A stretch of 48,045 nucleotides of DNA from Ornithinibacillus scapharcae TW25 (GTDB lineage: Bacteria > Bacillota > Bacilli > Bacillales > Amphibacillaceae). Location: the NCBI RefSeq assembly GCF_000190475.1, contig NZ_AEWH01000032.1, forward strand, positions 1 through 48,045, read 5' to 3'. The notes below the pieces were generated by a model. The model saw only the letters and a program-made list of their open reading frames with translations. It was not told the origin of the DNA and ran no database searches. A program made the translations under genes and the position numbers. This document shows, piece by piece, positions 34,435 to 44,001 of the stretch. Numbering within the stretch: the first letter of the stretch is position 1; each line of letters opens with the position of its first letter.

Positions 34435-35091
34435 TTAAAGGTATTTACTACCTTCTCGAATACTAAGTTTTGCTAGTTCATGACTTTTTATAAATTCTTG
34501 AACGGAAGTTGGGTTTGTTTTAGAATATTCCCGTAGTGCCCAACCGATTGCTTTTTGAATAAAGAACTCTTTACTATCTACATTACGTTTTATGTATGTA
34601 TACAATAGATCTTCATTGGTGTCTTCCTTATATTTTAATTGAAATAGGATTGCTGTTCTTTTAAGCCATATGTTCTCATCTGTTGACCATTTATTAATCT
34701 TGTTCGCAATTATTTCTGGATGCTGTCTTACTAATTGACCAACGGGTTTTTGTGCCAGCATATCAACGGTATCCCACCATGACTTAGTAGTAATAAGTGT
34801 TTGAAATAAATCAGTGTGTTCTAGTTCGATTTTACTTAGATTTCTATCCATATAGTCAAGTGCAATATATTGATATTCGCGTTCCTTCATTTCCCACAAG
34901 TCTAAGACTAAATCGACCTGAAACGGTTTTTTATTTAGTTCTAAATCCTTAAAGAACTCGGTTGAAATCTTCTTCCTATCTGGTGTTTTGATTCCTAAAA
35001 AAGGAAATAAGTTCCTCATATACTTCTCCATTTGAATTGCATTATGATTGTCTCGATTTTTCTCTAATTCTTCTATCAGTTTCGATATCAT
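34435..35091 (-). CDS. DNA alkylation repair protein, AlkD-like
   Basis: A 218-residue HEAT-like repeat protein. AlkD-family glycosylases remove positively charged alkylated bases without flipping them. The signatures MRNLFPFLGIKTPDRK near the N-terminus, LDLWEMKEREYQYIALDYM, and KSWWDTVDMLA (a WDxVD motif whose Asp is catalytic) are present, as is the run of helical repeats to IGWALREYSKTNP. It ends three bases from the convergent YkuK-like gene, with no terminator between them. Confidence 0.92.
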   Translation of the reverse strand: MISKLIEELEKNRDNHNAIQMEKYMRNLFPFLGIKTPDRKKISTEFFKDLELNKKPFQVDLVLDLWEMKEREYQYIALDYMDRNLSKIELEHTDLFQTLITTKSWWDTVDMLAQKPVGQLVRQHPEIIANKINKWSTDENIWLKRTAILFQLKYKEDTNEDLLYTYIKRNVDSKEFFIQKAIGWALREYSKTNPTSVQEFIKSHELAKLSIREGSKYL

Positions 35092-35112
35092 GCATACACA
35101 CCCTTATATAAG

Positions 35113-35146
35113 TTAGGTCCAATCAGGATACCCTAAATGGACCTAA
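35113..35146 (-). terminator. Possible terminator between the CAP-domain gene and the AlkD-like gene
   Basis: A perfect nine-base stem (ttaggtcca 35113-35121 with tggacctaa 35138-35146). On the minus strand it lies directly upstream of the AlkD-like gene and after the LysM-CAP gene; the tail (CTTATAT) is only weakly T-rich, so it may be an attenuator rather than a full terminator. Confidence 0.45.
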
Positions 35147-35161
35147 ACTTGTTACTTCTAT

Positions 35162-35782
35162 TTAAGAACCAGTAAACATTTGAACCCACGCTCCGTTATA
35201 ATAACCAACTCCAATGGAGTCATAATTCCCATTTAGAATATTGGCTCTGTGTCCAGATGAATTCATCCATGCATTCATAACCTCTTGCGGAGTTTTTTGA
35301 CCCTTTGCTATATTCTCACCTGCCGTACGATAACGAATCCCAAATGTTTTTAACATATCGAACGGAGAACCATAGTTGGGGCTTGTATGCGAGAAGTAAT
35401 TGGAGTTAATCATATCCATCGCTTTTTTCTCAGCAACATTCTTAATGTCTGCCCTGTGAGTCAAAGCAGACAACCCGTGTTTGGCTCTTTCTTGGTTAAC
35501 CAACTGTGCAACTTGTTCTTCAAAGGTTGTTGGACTAGTTGCAGTCGGTCTTAAACGAATAACTGATCCTATTTGCATGTTGGTTGGGATTACATTCGGA
35601 TTCAATCGCATTAATTCGCGATAGTCTAAACCATATCGTTTTGCTATAAACCAAAAGGAATCTCCTTTGGAAACTTTATAAAAATCAAAAGGTGGTTCCT
35701 TGAACATTTTTATTTGAGCATTAGCGCCTACTGGAAAGGCTAGCAATACTACTAACAGCAAGGGAATAATTCTTTTTAGCAT
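35162..35782 (-). CDS. Secreted LysM and CAP (SCP/PR1) domain protein
   Basis: A 206-residue exported protein. Signal peptide to about residue 22 (VGANA cleavage region), one LysM repeat at about 35-80 (FYKVSKGDSFWFIAKRYGLD to GSVIRL) for binding peptidoglycan, and a C-terminal CAP domain (about 85-206). The CAP domain holds YFSHTSPNYGSPFDM, TAGENIAKG and MNSSGHRANILN, the two His/Glu cavity motifs of the family. It resembles Bacillus YkwD- and SafA-type wall or spore proteins. The start has a GAGGTG site. Its function is unknown, but a wall or spore-coat location is likely. Confidence 0.9.
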   Translation of the reverse strand: MLKRIIPLLLVVLLAFPVGANAQIKMFKEPPFDFYKVSKGDSFWFIAKRYGLDYRELMRLNPNVIPTNMQIGSVIRLRPTATSPTTFEEQVAQLVNQERAKHGLSALTHRADIKNVAEKKAMDMINSNYFSHTSPNYGSPFDMLKTFGIRYRTAGENIAKGQKTPQEVMNAWMNSSGHRANILNGNYDSIGVGYYNGAWVQMFTGS

Positions 35783-35905
35783 CTCACATACACCTCAATT
35801 TATTTTTTATTATTGTCATCCCCTGCTTCTATTTTTTCTAATGCCCCTGTACTAATGCATAAATTTAATTGGAACTTTATGTAAGAAGTCTTACATCCTT
35901 AAGAT

Positions 35906-36568
35906 TTAGTAAAATAACGTTAACCCAATAAGGATAATCATGACATCAGCACAGATATGAATAATCCAAGAAGCCCAAATCGTTGCAGTTCTCTCATTAA
36001 CCAAGTGAAATACTACACCAATTAACCAAAGTCCTATAAAACATATGACAATAATCAAAGGACTAAACCAAAGCATGATCATTGGGATATGGTAAGCAGC
36101 AAATAATAATGGACTAAACAGATATGCTAATCTTCTAGGTAAATTAAAGAAGATGAAACCTCTAAAGAAAAACTCTTCCAAAAACGAGTTACCAAATGTG
36201 ATGTAGATTCCAACTATTATATATGTAGTTGTTGTAATACCTAACCTATTCGTTAAATCATCCATTATCGAATCCAGATTAATATAGGGTAAACATATGA
36301 TATAAGCGACCAATAGTATAAAAGCTGAAGATGCACCTAAGGTTACAATTCGTTTCCACTCTTTATGAGTTATTTTTTCCATACTTAGTACATCTCGAAA
36401 GCGGAAATTTTGAAATATCTTTATATAAATCCAAACATTTAAGAAGAAGAGTGTAACCTTAATACCTGTTTTGATAAGATAATTGGTTTCAATCCCATGT
36501 TCAATGAAAGCAAGCAGACAACAAGTAACAAGCGTACTAACCATTATAAAGATTGTATTCTTTTTCAT
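35906..36568 (-). CDS. CPBP-family intramembrane metalloprotease
   Basis: A 220-residue membrane protein of the CAAX-protease and bacteriocin-processing (Abi) family. The four conserved sites are visible: Glu131-Glu132 and Arg136 in EEFFFRG, His160 in FAAYHIPM, and His204 with Asp208 in HICADVM. Seven or eight hydrophobic segments fill the rest. These enzymes cut within membranes or protect against bacteriocins. No bacteriocin gene is visible nearby, so a housekeeping role is more likely. The CAP-domain gene lies downstream on the same strand, but a 120-bp gap separates them. Confidence 0.9.
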   Translation of the reverse strand: MKKNTIFIMVSTLVTCCLLAFIEHGIETNYLIKTGIKVTLFFLNVWIYIKIFQNFRFRDVLSMEKITHKEWKRIVTLGASSAFILLVAYIICLPYINLDSIMDDLTNRLGITTTTYIIVGIYITFGNSFLEEFFFRGFIFFNLPRRLAYLFSPLLFAAYHIPMIMLWFSPLIIVICFIGLWLIGVVFHLVNERTATIWASWIIHICADVMIILIGLTLFY

Positions 36569-36716
36569 ATTAGATCTCCTATTAGATACTGAGTTATAAG
36601 TTAAACATCATGACCAGAAATAACACAAATCCTAAATTATCTTTACATCAAGCTGGTGTGAAAGATAAAATGAAATTTTTGTCGAAAAAACGAATTAAAA
36701 ATGTTTATCGGGGTAT

Positions 36717-36724
36717 CATACATT
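36717..36724 (+). promoter_or_regulatory. Possible forespore-type -10 element before the Asn-rich gene
   Basis: CATACATT resembles the CATA-x-TA type -10 of sigma-G/sigma-F promoters used by small spore proteins, and lies 66 bases before the start codon. The matching -35 is not clear, so this is weak support only. Confidence 0.25.
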
Positions 36725-36789
36725 CTGTAAGGTGAAATTGAACTATATCGTTATAATTTCACTTTAAAAATTTATTAGGAGGGTCAAAA

Positions 36790-36960
36790 ATGGCGAAAAA
36801 CAATAACCGCAACAACAACAACAATAACAACAACAATAACAACAATGATAATGTTGAGTTTGCGAATGAGTTTCTAAATGATAATTTAGATAACAACAAC
36901 AACAATAACAACAAAAATCGCAATAACAACAAAAATCGCAACAATAACAACAACCGTTAA
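36790..36960 (+). CDS. Asparagine-rich small protein, 56 aa (possible gamma-type SASP relative)
   Basis: A 56-residue protein, 36 residues of which are Asn, with scattered Arg and Lys and one ordered centre (VEFANEFLNDNL). It has a strong AGGAGGG site eight bases before the ATG and a strong terminator after the TAA, so it is a real transcription unit of its own. The EFANEF centre faintly recalls the EFASE motif of gamma-type small acid-soluble spore proteins, which are also Asn/Gln-rich and about this size. A spore-storage role is therefore a guess. A long Leu-rich frame on the opposite strand is its mirror image and is not a gene. Confidence 0.75.
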   Translation: MAKNNNRNNNNNNNNNNNNDNVEFANEFLNDNLDNNNNNNNKNRNNNKNRNNNNNR

Positions 36961-36973
36961 TAGCGGTATGTAG

Positions 36974-37014
36974 GAAAGAAACCTGTATAATACATACAGG
37001 TTTCTTTCTTTAAG
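36974..37014 (+). terminator. Terminator of the Asn-rich gene
   Basis: Perfect 15-bp arms gaaagaaacctgtat (36974-36988) and atacaggtttctttc (36994-37008) with a five-base loop, continuing into a pyrimidine-rich tail. It abuts the convergent ypcP stop codon. Confidence 0.88.
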
Positions 37015-37873
37015 ATAATAGCTTTTCTAAATGGTTCATCTTTAATTGAGTTAGTTTTTGTTTAACCTTTTCTCGGTTAACATTCCATAGGGCTTTTTCT
37101 AAGGAAACTTCTACCGGTACATCACAACGGATTTCTGCAAGGTTCCTAGATAGGTGCAACAAATCTAAGTTTGACTTTATTTTTGTTTGGATACCCTTAG
37201 GGAGAGTATCAATATTTTCCAATAAACCGTCAATTGATTGGTATTCTTGGAGAAGCTTCAAAGCAGTTTTTTCACCAATACCTTTTACACCTGGATAGTT
37301 GTCAGCGGTGTCCCCCATTAAACCTTTTAAATCAATGATTTGTCTCGGTTGGAGTCCTTTCTTCTCATAGAAGTTCTCACTATCAAATACTTCATAGTTC
37401 CCCATGCCTTTTCTCATAATAATGACACTTATGCCCGGGTCAATTAACTGAAGAATATCTTGATCACCTGTCAATATCATCACTTCATGATCATGTGAAA
37501 ATTGCTTTGCTAATGTGCCAATACAATCATCTGCCTCGAAGTTCTCGATGCCTATGTTCGGCATATCAAATGCGTCCACTACTTCTCTCACAAGGTCAAA
37601 TTGAGGTATAAGCTCTGTTGGAGGTTCAGAGCGATTTGCTTTGTAGTTATCATACATTGTTGTCCTAAAAGTCTTGCTCCCCATATCCCAGCAACAAATG
37701 ACATGAGATGGTTGAAATGTATCCACGGCATCCAGTAGATAGCGGAAAAATTGATACACTCCGTTTGTAGGTACCCCATCTTCGTTTAGCATAAAGTTTC
37801 CTCTGTAAGATGTAGCGAAAAAGCCCCGAAACAGTAATGCCATTCCGTCTACTAATAATATTTTCTGCTGCAT
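37010..37873 (-). CDS. ypcP: 5'-3' exonuclease (flap/5'-nuclease family, Pol I-like)
   Basis: A 287-residue stand-alone homologue of the 5' nuclease domain of DNA polymerase I. LLVDGMALLFRGFFA carries the first metal-binding Asp, WDMGSKTFR the second, and ENFEADDCIGTLA the central acidic cluster. ILTGDQDILQLI follows, and GLMGDTADNYPGVKGIGEKTALKLL is the helix-hairpin-helix DNA-binding segment. It processes 5' flaps and primers in replication and repair. The gene follows dynA by 15 bp as in B. subtilis (ypbR-ypcP order), so both are cotranscribed. Start: ATG with AAAGGA 11 bases upstream. Confidence 0.95.
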   Translation of the reverse strand: MQQKILLVDGMALLFRGFFATSYRGNFMLNEDGVPTNGVYQFFRYLLDAVDTFQPSHVICCWDMGSKTFRTTMYDNYKANRSEPPTELIPQFDLVREVVDAFDMPNIGIENFEADDCIGTLAKQFSHDHEVMILTGDQDILQLIDPGISVIIMRKGMGNYEVFDSENFYEKKGLQPRQIIDLKGLMGDTADNYPGVKGIGEKTALKLLQEYQSIDGLLENIDTLPKGIQTKIKSNLDLLHLSRNLAEIRCDVPVEVSLEKALWNVNREKVKQKLTQLKMNHLEKLLS

Positions 37874-37888
37874 TTTCTGACACGTCCT

Positions 37889-40800
37889 TTATCGTATACT
37901 AGCCAATAATTCAACTATTTTCAGTTGTTTTTGCTCTAAAACATTTATATCTATTGTATCATCTAATACAGCTAAACTGTTATTAACATATTCTTCTATT
38001 TTTGACTGTAAGAATATCCCCATCTGTTCGAACAGCTTATTCCACTGTGTATCATATGCATTTATCATTTCCTGTTGTAATTGTTGGATATGATGGTGTA
38101 TTTCTGGTAATAGTATTCGATAAATTTCTTCTTTTACCTTTTCCTTTTCGTTTTTTTCGAAGAATGATTTTGTACCTTTGAAAAGGGAAAACGCCTTTTG
38201 GAAAATTTGTATATCCAATTGTTGAAGCGGCTGCTTATACTCGGGTGTTAGGATTGCCTCTATCTCGAATGCAGGAATTGTAAAATCATGATCAATATCT
38301 GTACATGCCAATTGATATACTTCGATAAGGTTATCAAACTGTTCCTGTATAAATGCTTCGACCCTTAGCGACACTGCTCTAGCCTCTTGTAGAAGCTCAT
38401 ACCCGATATAATCTAGTAAATCAATCAAATTGATTTCAAACTGTTCCATCCCTTTCCGACCAGATTCTGTGATAGTAGTCGGATTAAATTTGTCCTTAAA
38501 CATATCATGAAACCTTATACTATTTCGTTCTATCACGTAGTGAAGTTGTTTGGAAATTTTATCCTGAATCCGTTCAAAGTAAATTCTGCCATCAGTTGAT
38601 GTTACTGTGCTAACTAATTGCTCTTTTCTAGTTACTAATTCAGATTTGTAATTTTCTTTTTCTTGTATCGATAAGTTTGCTTTTTGTAGGTAGTGACGGA
38701 ATGTTCGTTCTGTCCTTTCTATTTCATGTATGGCAGACTTCACAGCTAATTGAGATAATTCATGATCAAGGAAAGAATAAAAATCCTGCTCAAATGAAGT
38801 AATCTGTTGATTTACTGGTTTAGCTGCGAGTTTTTCTTCTAAAGAAACCTTACTTGAAACGGGATACAACCTTGGATTTCGAACGCCAAGTTTTTGTAAT
38901 TGCTCTTTTACATAATTTACAACTAGGGTCAGCTCTGAATCATCCTTAGCTAAGTCAGCAGCATTAATAATAAAGAACATTTTATCTAATTGGAATGAAT
39001 CTTTTACCCTTCCTAATTGCATAACAAAGTCTTTATCGGCTTTCGTAATGGCATGATTATAATAGGTGACATAAAGGATAGCGTCTGCGTTCTTAATATA
39101 ATCAAATGCAACATTGGTATGTCTTGCATTGACTGAATCAGCTCCTGGTGTATCAACTAAAGTAATGCCTTTTTGAGTAATCGAACAATCATAATACAAG
39201 TCAATTGATTCAACAAAACATGCCTTTGATTCATCCGTTACATAACCTACAAAGTCAGATAATTCGATTGTCAGAGATTGACCCAATGTATCTCGATGAT
39301 CATTATAGCCTTTTACAATTGCAAGTACATACGATTGAAACATCTTACTGAGTTTATCTTGCTGGTGAATTTTATGTTGATCAATCCAATCCATGAAATT
39401 CTCTAAGTCATTCATCTCTGGTGGATTAAAGTACTTTAAGATAGAAATCAAATCTTTTTTAATTGTATCCTCATTCTTTAAATGGATGCGAACTGTTCCG
39501 TGTTTATATTGCTCTGTAACTGGTATTATACGATTGATAACAGCTGTAGTTGGATTAGGGGATGATGGTAATATTCCCTCCCCAATTAACGCATTAGCAA
39601 AGGAAGACTTCCCTGCACTGAACGCGCCAAATAAAGAAATCGTCATCTGTCGGTTTTGTAATTTTTCCTTTCTAAAAGTTAATTCCGTTACAAGTGATTG
39701 GAATGGTGGTAATTCTTGTATAAAATGAATCGTTTTTTCTAAAGCATTGATAACCTGTTGTGTTGTAGGTACAGATCCATTACTATCGGAAACTGTTTCA
39801 TTTAAATGTTCCTGTAATTCGATTGGATTAGAACTTATGTTTAGTTGATTAGTTCCTTTTATATAATCAATTGGTGCTAACTTCTTTTCAAGGATATTCT
39901 CTATTTCTTTCGGGTAATTTGGCGCATAAAGCTGTTCCTCAAGGAGATTAATTCGATTATGCAATTGTTGTTCCATTAACTTATATTGTTCCAGCGAATG
40001 TAGTATTTTTTGGTGTTTCTTCAATTCATTTTGATATTGGTTTATTTTGTCTGACAGTTCAACTTCTATTGTAGCTAGTATTTCAGTTAAAATGTTTCTA
40101 GCTGCAATTCGATATTTAGTTTTGATTAGATGTCCTAGCTCATTGGTATAATTAAGTACATAGTCACCATTTATTTTTGCCCCCCGTTTGATTAATTTCA
40201 TTAAATCATCTTCTAATAAGGAAACAGATAGATGTTGTACTTTTGCTAGGATGCCATGATTTGTAATTGAATAGGATCTTAGTAGTTCACCTATTTTCTC
40301 ACGTAACTTCCATTGTATATTTGTTTGCATACCTTCCTGAACCATTGCCAGAAAATCTGCCATTCTTCGCGCTTTTTCCTCCTCAGTTTTTTTCTTGGAT
40401 CCGATTAGACCGACTTTAAATTCTTTTTGTTGCGATTCTAAAAAGTTCAATGCCTGATCACGAATATTAGCCGGCATAAGGTATGCGTTTTTTAGAGTTT
40501 GGTCAAGATTAGTGTTATAATCTTTTTTAAGTTCATTAGGAATATTTTCTAGTCTCTCGAGTTTATGCTGTATGTCTTCTACTTTTATCAAAACACTCTC
40601 ATCTTGTTGTGCTTGATATAATGTTGACGCCTCAACCTGATGCATTTCTTCTAAGTATTTCTTGTGTTCAGCCATGATGTGTCGAACAGATGCATCAATT
40701 CGTTGTATCCGCTGATCATGGAAAAGTTGGCTGATTTTTTCCTTTATCATTGCTAATTGATTATGAGGTGAATCCATCTTCATTAGCGATGAAAAATAGA

Positions 40801-41503
40801 TTTCTTCAGGTGATAATCGCCATTGTTCAAACGTTTGTTTGACACTTTCCTCAAATTGTTGGAAGGTTAGTTCTTTCTCATTATGTTTATCAATTTGGTT
40901 AATGATAATGTAAAATGGAATATTCATAGATTGAATATTTTTCAAAAAGGTTAAGTTCATTTCAGATTGAACATGGTTATAATCCATCACATAAAACAAA
41001 ACATCCACAAGATGTAAGGAAGATTCCGTAATGATTCTATCGGTATCATCGGCTGCATCAATACCAGGTGTATCAAGAATTGCACAATTATTAGGAATGA
41101 TGTCCTGCTTAGAACTAATTTCAATTTTGCTAATGATATCCTTATCTTTACAGTATTCTTTTATCATATCCAAATCGTAAGGTTCATCATATTCGATAGG
41201 TTCATCATTATAAAAATATACTCTTGCTACCCCTTCACCAGATGTAAGTTTAACGATATTTGCACTGGTTGGAATGGGACTCTTTGGTAATATTTCTGTA
41301 CCAATAACTGCATTAATAATAGAAGATTTACCAGCTGAAAAATGACCTGTAAAGCTGAGTACATATTCATCGATTTGCTTCTTCTTATAAAGATCAATTA
41401 TTTTATTCGCATTTTTTACATCACCATTTTGTTGTAGTACATGGTAAATACCTATTAAATTCTCATATTCTAGTACGGAAGCGTTTTCTTTAATTGCCCT
41501 CAC
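37889..41503 (-). CDS. dynA: Tandem dynamin-like GTPase
   Basis: A 1204-residue protein made of two dynamin-like GTPase units in one chain, as in B. subtilis DynA (YpbR), which binds and fuses membranes and helps the cell resist pore-forming antibiotics and phage. The first unit has the P loop GHFSAGKSS (53-61), DTPGIDAADD and NQID; the second has GAFSAGKSSF near residue 625, then DTPGADSV. Each G domain is followed by long helical stalk segments; the paddle-like membrane-contacting part is probably in the first unit. GTG start with AAAGGGG 11 bases upstream. Next gene: ypcP, 15 bp downstream. Confidence 0.95.
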   Translation of the reverse strand: MRAIKENASVLEYENLIGIYHVLQQNGDVKNANKIIDLYKKKQIDEYVLSFTGHFSAGKSSIINAVIGTEILPKSPIPTSANIVKLTSGEGVARVYFYNDEPIEYDEPYDLDMIKEYCKDKDIISKIEISSKQDIIPNNCAILDTPGIDAADDTDRIITESSLHLVDVLFYVMDYNHVQSEMNLTFLKNIQSMNIPFYIIINQIDKHNEKELTFQQFEESVKQTFEQWRLSPEEIYFSSLMKMDSPHNQLAMIKEKISQLFHDQRIQRIDASVRHIMAEHKKYLEEMHQVEASTLYQAQQDESVLIKVEDIQHKLERLENIPNELKKDYNTNLDQTLKNAYLMPANIRDQALNFLESQQKEFKVGLIGSKKKTEEEKARRMADFLAMVQEGMQTNIQWKLREKIGELLRSYSITNHGILAKVQHLSVSLLEDDLMKLIKRGAKINGDYVLNYTNELGHLIKTKYRIAARNILTEILATIEVELSDKINQYQNELKKHQKILHSLEQYKLMEQQLHNRINLLEEQLYAPNYPKEIENILEKKLAPIDYIKGTNQLNISSNPIELQEHLNETVSDSNGSVPTTQQVINALEKTIHFIQELPPFQSLVTELTFRKEKLQNRQMTISLFGAFSAGKSSFANALIGEGILPSSPNPTTAVINRIIPVTEQYKHGTVRIHLKNEDTIKKDLISILKYFNPPEMNDLENFMDWIDQHKIHQQDKLSKMFQSYVLAIVKGYNDHRDTLGQSLTIELSDFVGYVTDESKACFVESIDLYYDCSITQKGITLVDTPGADSVNARHTNVAFDYIKNADAILYVTYYNHAITKADKDFVMQLGRVKDSFQLDKMFFIINAADLAKDDSELTLVVNYVKEQLQKLGVRNPRLYPVSSKVSLEEKLAAKPVNQQITSFEQDFYSFLDHELSQLAVKSAIHEIERTERTFRHYLQKANLSIQEKENYKSELVTRKEQLVSTVTSTDGRIYFERIQDKISKQLHYVIERNSIRFHDMFKDKFNPTTITESGRKGMEQFEINLIDLLDYIGYELLQEARAVSLRVEAFIQEQFDNLIEVYQLACTDIDHDFTIPAFEIEAILTPEYKQPLQQLDIQIFQKAFSLFKGTKSFFEKNEKEKVKEEIYRILLPEIHHHIQQLQQEMINAYDTQWNKLFEQMGIFLQSKIEEYVNNSLAVLDDTIDINVLEQKQLKIVELLASIR

Positions 41504-41620
41504 CTTTAAATTAACCCCTTTGTTCCATATAATATGTGTTTATTATAACGTATTACTATACGGTTTTACTACCCATTAAAGTACACACTAAAATTGGAAA
41601 TAACGTAATGTCGTGTAAAT

Positions 41621-41658
41621 AAAAAAACCGAACGTTTGATAAGTGACACGTTCAGTTT
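41621..41658 (-). terminator. Terminator of the CBS-domain gene
   Basis: Arms aaaccgaacgt (41625-41635) and acgttcagttt (41648-41658), followed on the minus strand by seven T. It lies 40 bases after the CBS gene stop codon and ahead of dynA. Confidence 0.8.
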
Positions 41659-41698
41659 ATTATGAAATAATACACTATATTTAGAGGACCTAATGGAC

Positions 41699-42172
41699 TT
41701 ATAAAGAATTATCACGCAGGATAATTTCATTCGTAATATGGCGAAGTAAATCCCCCCTACTGATGACACCAATTACTGTTTCGGTATTATCTAGGACAGG
41801 AATTTTCTTAAAATGATATTTCGAGAATAGTCTTAACGCATCATCTAATTCACATTCAGCATCAATCGTCTTAATATCTTTACGCTTCATCATAATGGAA
41901 ACAGGTTTTTCTAATGCATATTGTAATTTATCTGTAAGCTTCTCTGGTTCACTTACCATAACAATCGAAAACATATCAAACACTGTCTGGCTATTTGGCT
42001 TAAGGTAACGAATGACATCTCCATCACTTACGACGCCTACAAGTTTATTATTCGAATCAACTACCGGAACACCACCGATTCTATAGGATACTAAAATCTC
42101 TAAGAGTTCTTTTATAGAAGTGTTTTCTTTGATACTTATCACATCGGTTATCATAAATTCTTTTACCTTCAT
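41699..42172 (-). CDS. Protein with two CBS domains
   Basis: A 157-residue cytoplasmic protein consisting of a Bateman pair: CBS1 about 8-60 (FMITDVISIKENTSIKELLEI to VVDSNNKLVGVVSDGDVIR) and CBS2 about 92-150 (SIMMKRKDIKTIDAECELDD to VLDNTETVIGVISRGDLLRHI). Such modules bind adenosine nucleotides or S-adenosylmethionine and regulate other proteins. No catalytic domain is attached. It has its own terminator. The partner is unknown. Confidence 0.92.
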   Translation of the reverse strand: MKVKEFMITDVISIKENTSIKELLEILVSYRIGGVPVVDSNNKLVGVVSDGDVIRYLKPNSQTVFDMFSIVMVSEPEKLTDKLQYALEKPVSIMMKRKDIKTIDAECELDDALRLFSKYHFKKIPVLDNTETVIGVISRGDLLRHITNEIILRDNSL

Positions 42173-42409
42173 CGTCTCACCATCTTGTGTCAGTTTTGTT
42201 ATACTTGCACCATGGCTGTTACATATTCTTTCTATTAACAGTCATTACCACTAATTTATTTCCAAAGTCAATTTACCTTATACAATATTATTTTGTTCCA
42301 ATTATTACTTTTTAATATAGATAACCCTTTTAGTTTACATAATAAAATTATGGTGAACAGATGTGGTTTTTATACTTTAGTATATGTTTACAAAATAAAC
42401 GGTGGATAA

Positions 42410-42450
42410 TTAAAAATGCCTCATAAGGATTTCTCCAAATGAGGCATCGT
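42410..42450 (-). terminator. Terminator of the leucine-catabolism operon
   Basis: A nine-base perfect stem (atgcctcat 42416-42424 with atgaggcat 42439-42447), followed on the minus strand by a T run, right after the carboxyltransferase stop codon. Confidence 0.85.
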
Positions 42451-42452
42451 CA

Positions 42453-43982
42453 TTATACAGGATACACACCATGTTTTCTTTCTGTAAAGACTACATTCTT
42501 TGCATCATATATACGGTAACGTTGAATTAATTCTTCTCTAAGTTTATTCGGTTCTATAATGGCATCAATAACCATTTCACTAGCAAGACGATAAATATCA
42601 ATATCATCGCGATATTCATCTTGTTTTTCTTTTATAAATGCAGCTCTATCCTCTTCTGGAAGTTCCGCAATTTTATTCGCGTATACTGCATTCACTGCCG
42701 CTTCTGGTCCCATAACAGCGATTTGAGCTGTTGGCAATGCCAAACAACAATCTGGCTCAAATGCAGGACCCGCCATAGCATATAATCCCGCACCATAAGC
42801 CTTTCTCACAATAACAGAGATTTTTGGCACAGTTGCTTCACTCATCGCTGCAAGCATCTTAGCTCCATGACGAATAATACCAGCCCGTTCTACCTTCGTT
42901 CCAATCATAAAGCCGGGAACATCCATTAGGAATAATAGCGGTATATTGAACGCATCACATAATTGAATGAACTTTGCTGCTTTGTCTGCAGAATCTGGGA
43001 AAAGCACTCCGCCTTTCATTTTAGGCTGGTTGGCGATAATGCCAACTGGTTTACCATTCATTCTTGATAATCCAGTTATTAATTCAGGTGCAAATTTTTT
43101 CTTTATCTCACAAAAGGTATCTGCGTCAATGATTCGATTAATAAAATCATACATGTTAAACGGTGCATTTTGATTTTCTGGTATGATTTCCTCTATTGAC
43201 TTCTCAAATTTCATTACATCTTTCGGTTCCATTGGTTGTGGTTTTTCTCTAAAATTTTTCGGGAAATAGCTTAAATATTTTCGAGCATAGTCAATTGCGT
43301 CTGGCTCCGTCTTTACTAAAACATCCCCAACACCAGAAACAGAACAGTGCATTCTCGCGCCACCCATTTCTTCTAGTGTTACTTTCTCGCCAATTACTTT
43401 TTCAGCCATACGTGGTGAACCAAGATACATCGAGGCATTCCCATCAACCATGACCACAATGTCACAGAAAGCGGGGATATACGCTCCGCCTGCTGCCGAT
43501 GGTCCAAATAGTAAGCAGATTTGAGGCACACGACCAGATAACTTAATCTGGTTGTGGAAAATACGTCCTGCCCCACGTCTACCCGGAAACATCTCAATTT
43601 GGTCTGTAATTCTAGCACCTGCTGAATCAACAAGGTACAACATTGGTAATTCTAGTGTCATAGCTGTTTCTTGTATTCTTAAAATCTTTTCTACTGTTCG
43701 TTTCCCCCAAGAACCAGCTTTTACAGTAGAATCATTTGCCATTACACAGACGTCCTGGCCATTAATTTTTCCGATTCCTGTAACGACTCCATCCGATGGA
43801 AGGGAATCGTCCATGCAGTTTGCAAAAAATGCATCCTCAATATCTATACCTTCATCAAATAATAGTTCAAGCCGTTTACGGACAAATAGCTTTCCTTTTT
43901 CTTCATTTTTCTGATGGTATTTTTCATGACCACCTTTTTCGATGTGTGCTATCCTTTTTTGTAATTCTTCTATATAGGACAT
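42453..43982 (-). CDS. yngE: Acyl-CoA carboxylase carboxyltransferase subunit (methylcrotonyl-CoA type)
   Basis: A 509-residue biotin-dependent carboxyltransferase that moves CO2 from carboxybiotin to an acyl-CoA. The start is the ATG at 43982, with GAAGGAGG upstream; the frame to 44045 would add 21 residues overlapping the previous gene. It reads like the beta subunits of methylcrotonyl/propionyl-CoA carboxylase: VDSAGARITDQIEMFPGR, FGPSAAGGAYIPAFCDI (acyl-CoA binding), MKGGVLFPDSADKAAKFI, and the oxyanion region VPGFMIG. In B. subtilis the same gene set (yngE, F, HB, H, J) is assigned to leucine/isovalerate degradation. Last gene of the operon, followed by a terminator. Confidence 0.92.
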   Translation of the reverse strand: MSYIEELQKRIAHIEKGGHEKYHQKNEEKGKLFVRKRLELLFDEGIDIEDAFFANCMDDSLPSDGVVTGIGKINGQDVCVMANDSTVKAGSWGKRTVEKILRIQETAMTLELPMLYLVDSAGARITDQIEMFPGRRGAGRIFHNQIKLSGRVPQICLLFGPSAAGGAYIPAFCDIVVMVDGNASMYLGSPRMAEKVIGEKVTLEEMGGARMHCSVSGVGDVLVKTEPDAIDYARKYLSYFPKNFREKPQPMEPKDVMKFEKSIEEIIPENQNAPFNMYDFINRIIDADTFCEIKKKFAPELITGLSRMNGKPVGIIANQPKMKGGVLFPDSADKAAKFIQLCDAFNIPLLFLMDVPGFMIGTKVERAGIIRHGAKMLAAMSEATVPKISVIVRKAYGAGLYAMAGPAFEPDCCLALPTAQIAVMGPEAAVNAVYANKIAELPEEDRAAFIKEKQDEYRDDIDIYRLASEMVIDAIIEPNKLREELIQRYRIYDAKNVVFTERKHGVYPV

Positions 43983-44001
43983 GATAAAACCTCCTTCTTC
44001 G

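Noticed and set aside
36759-36953. Leu-rich 64-residue frame on the minus strand
   Set aside because: It is the antisense of the Asn-rich gene (AAC/AAT repeats read as GTT/ATT or TTG-type codons); the plus-strand frame has a strong ribosome binding site and terminator.
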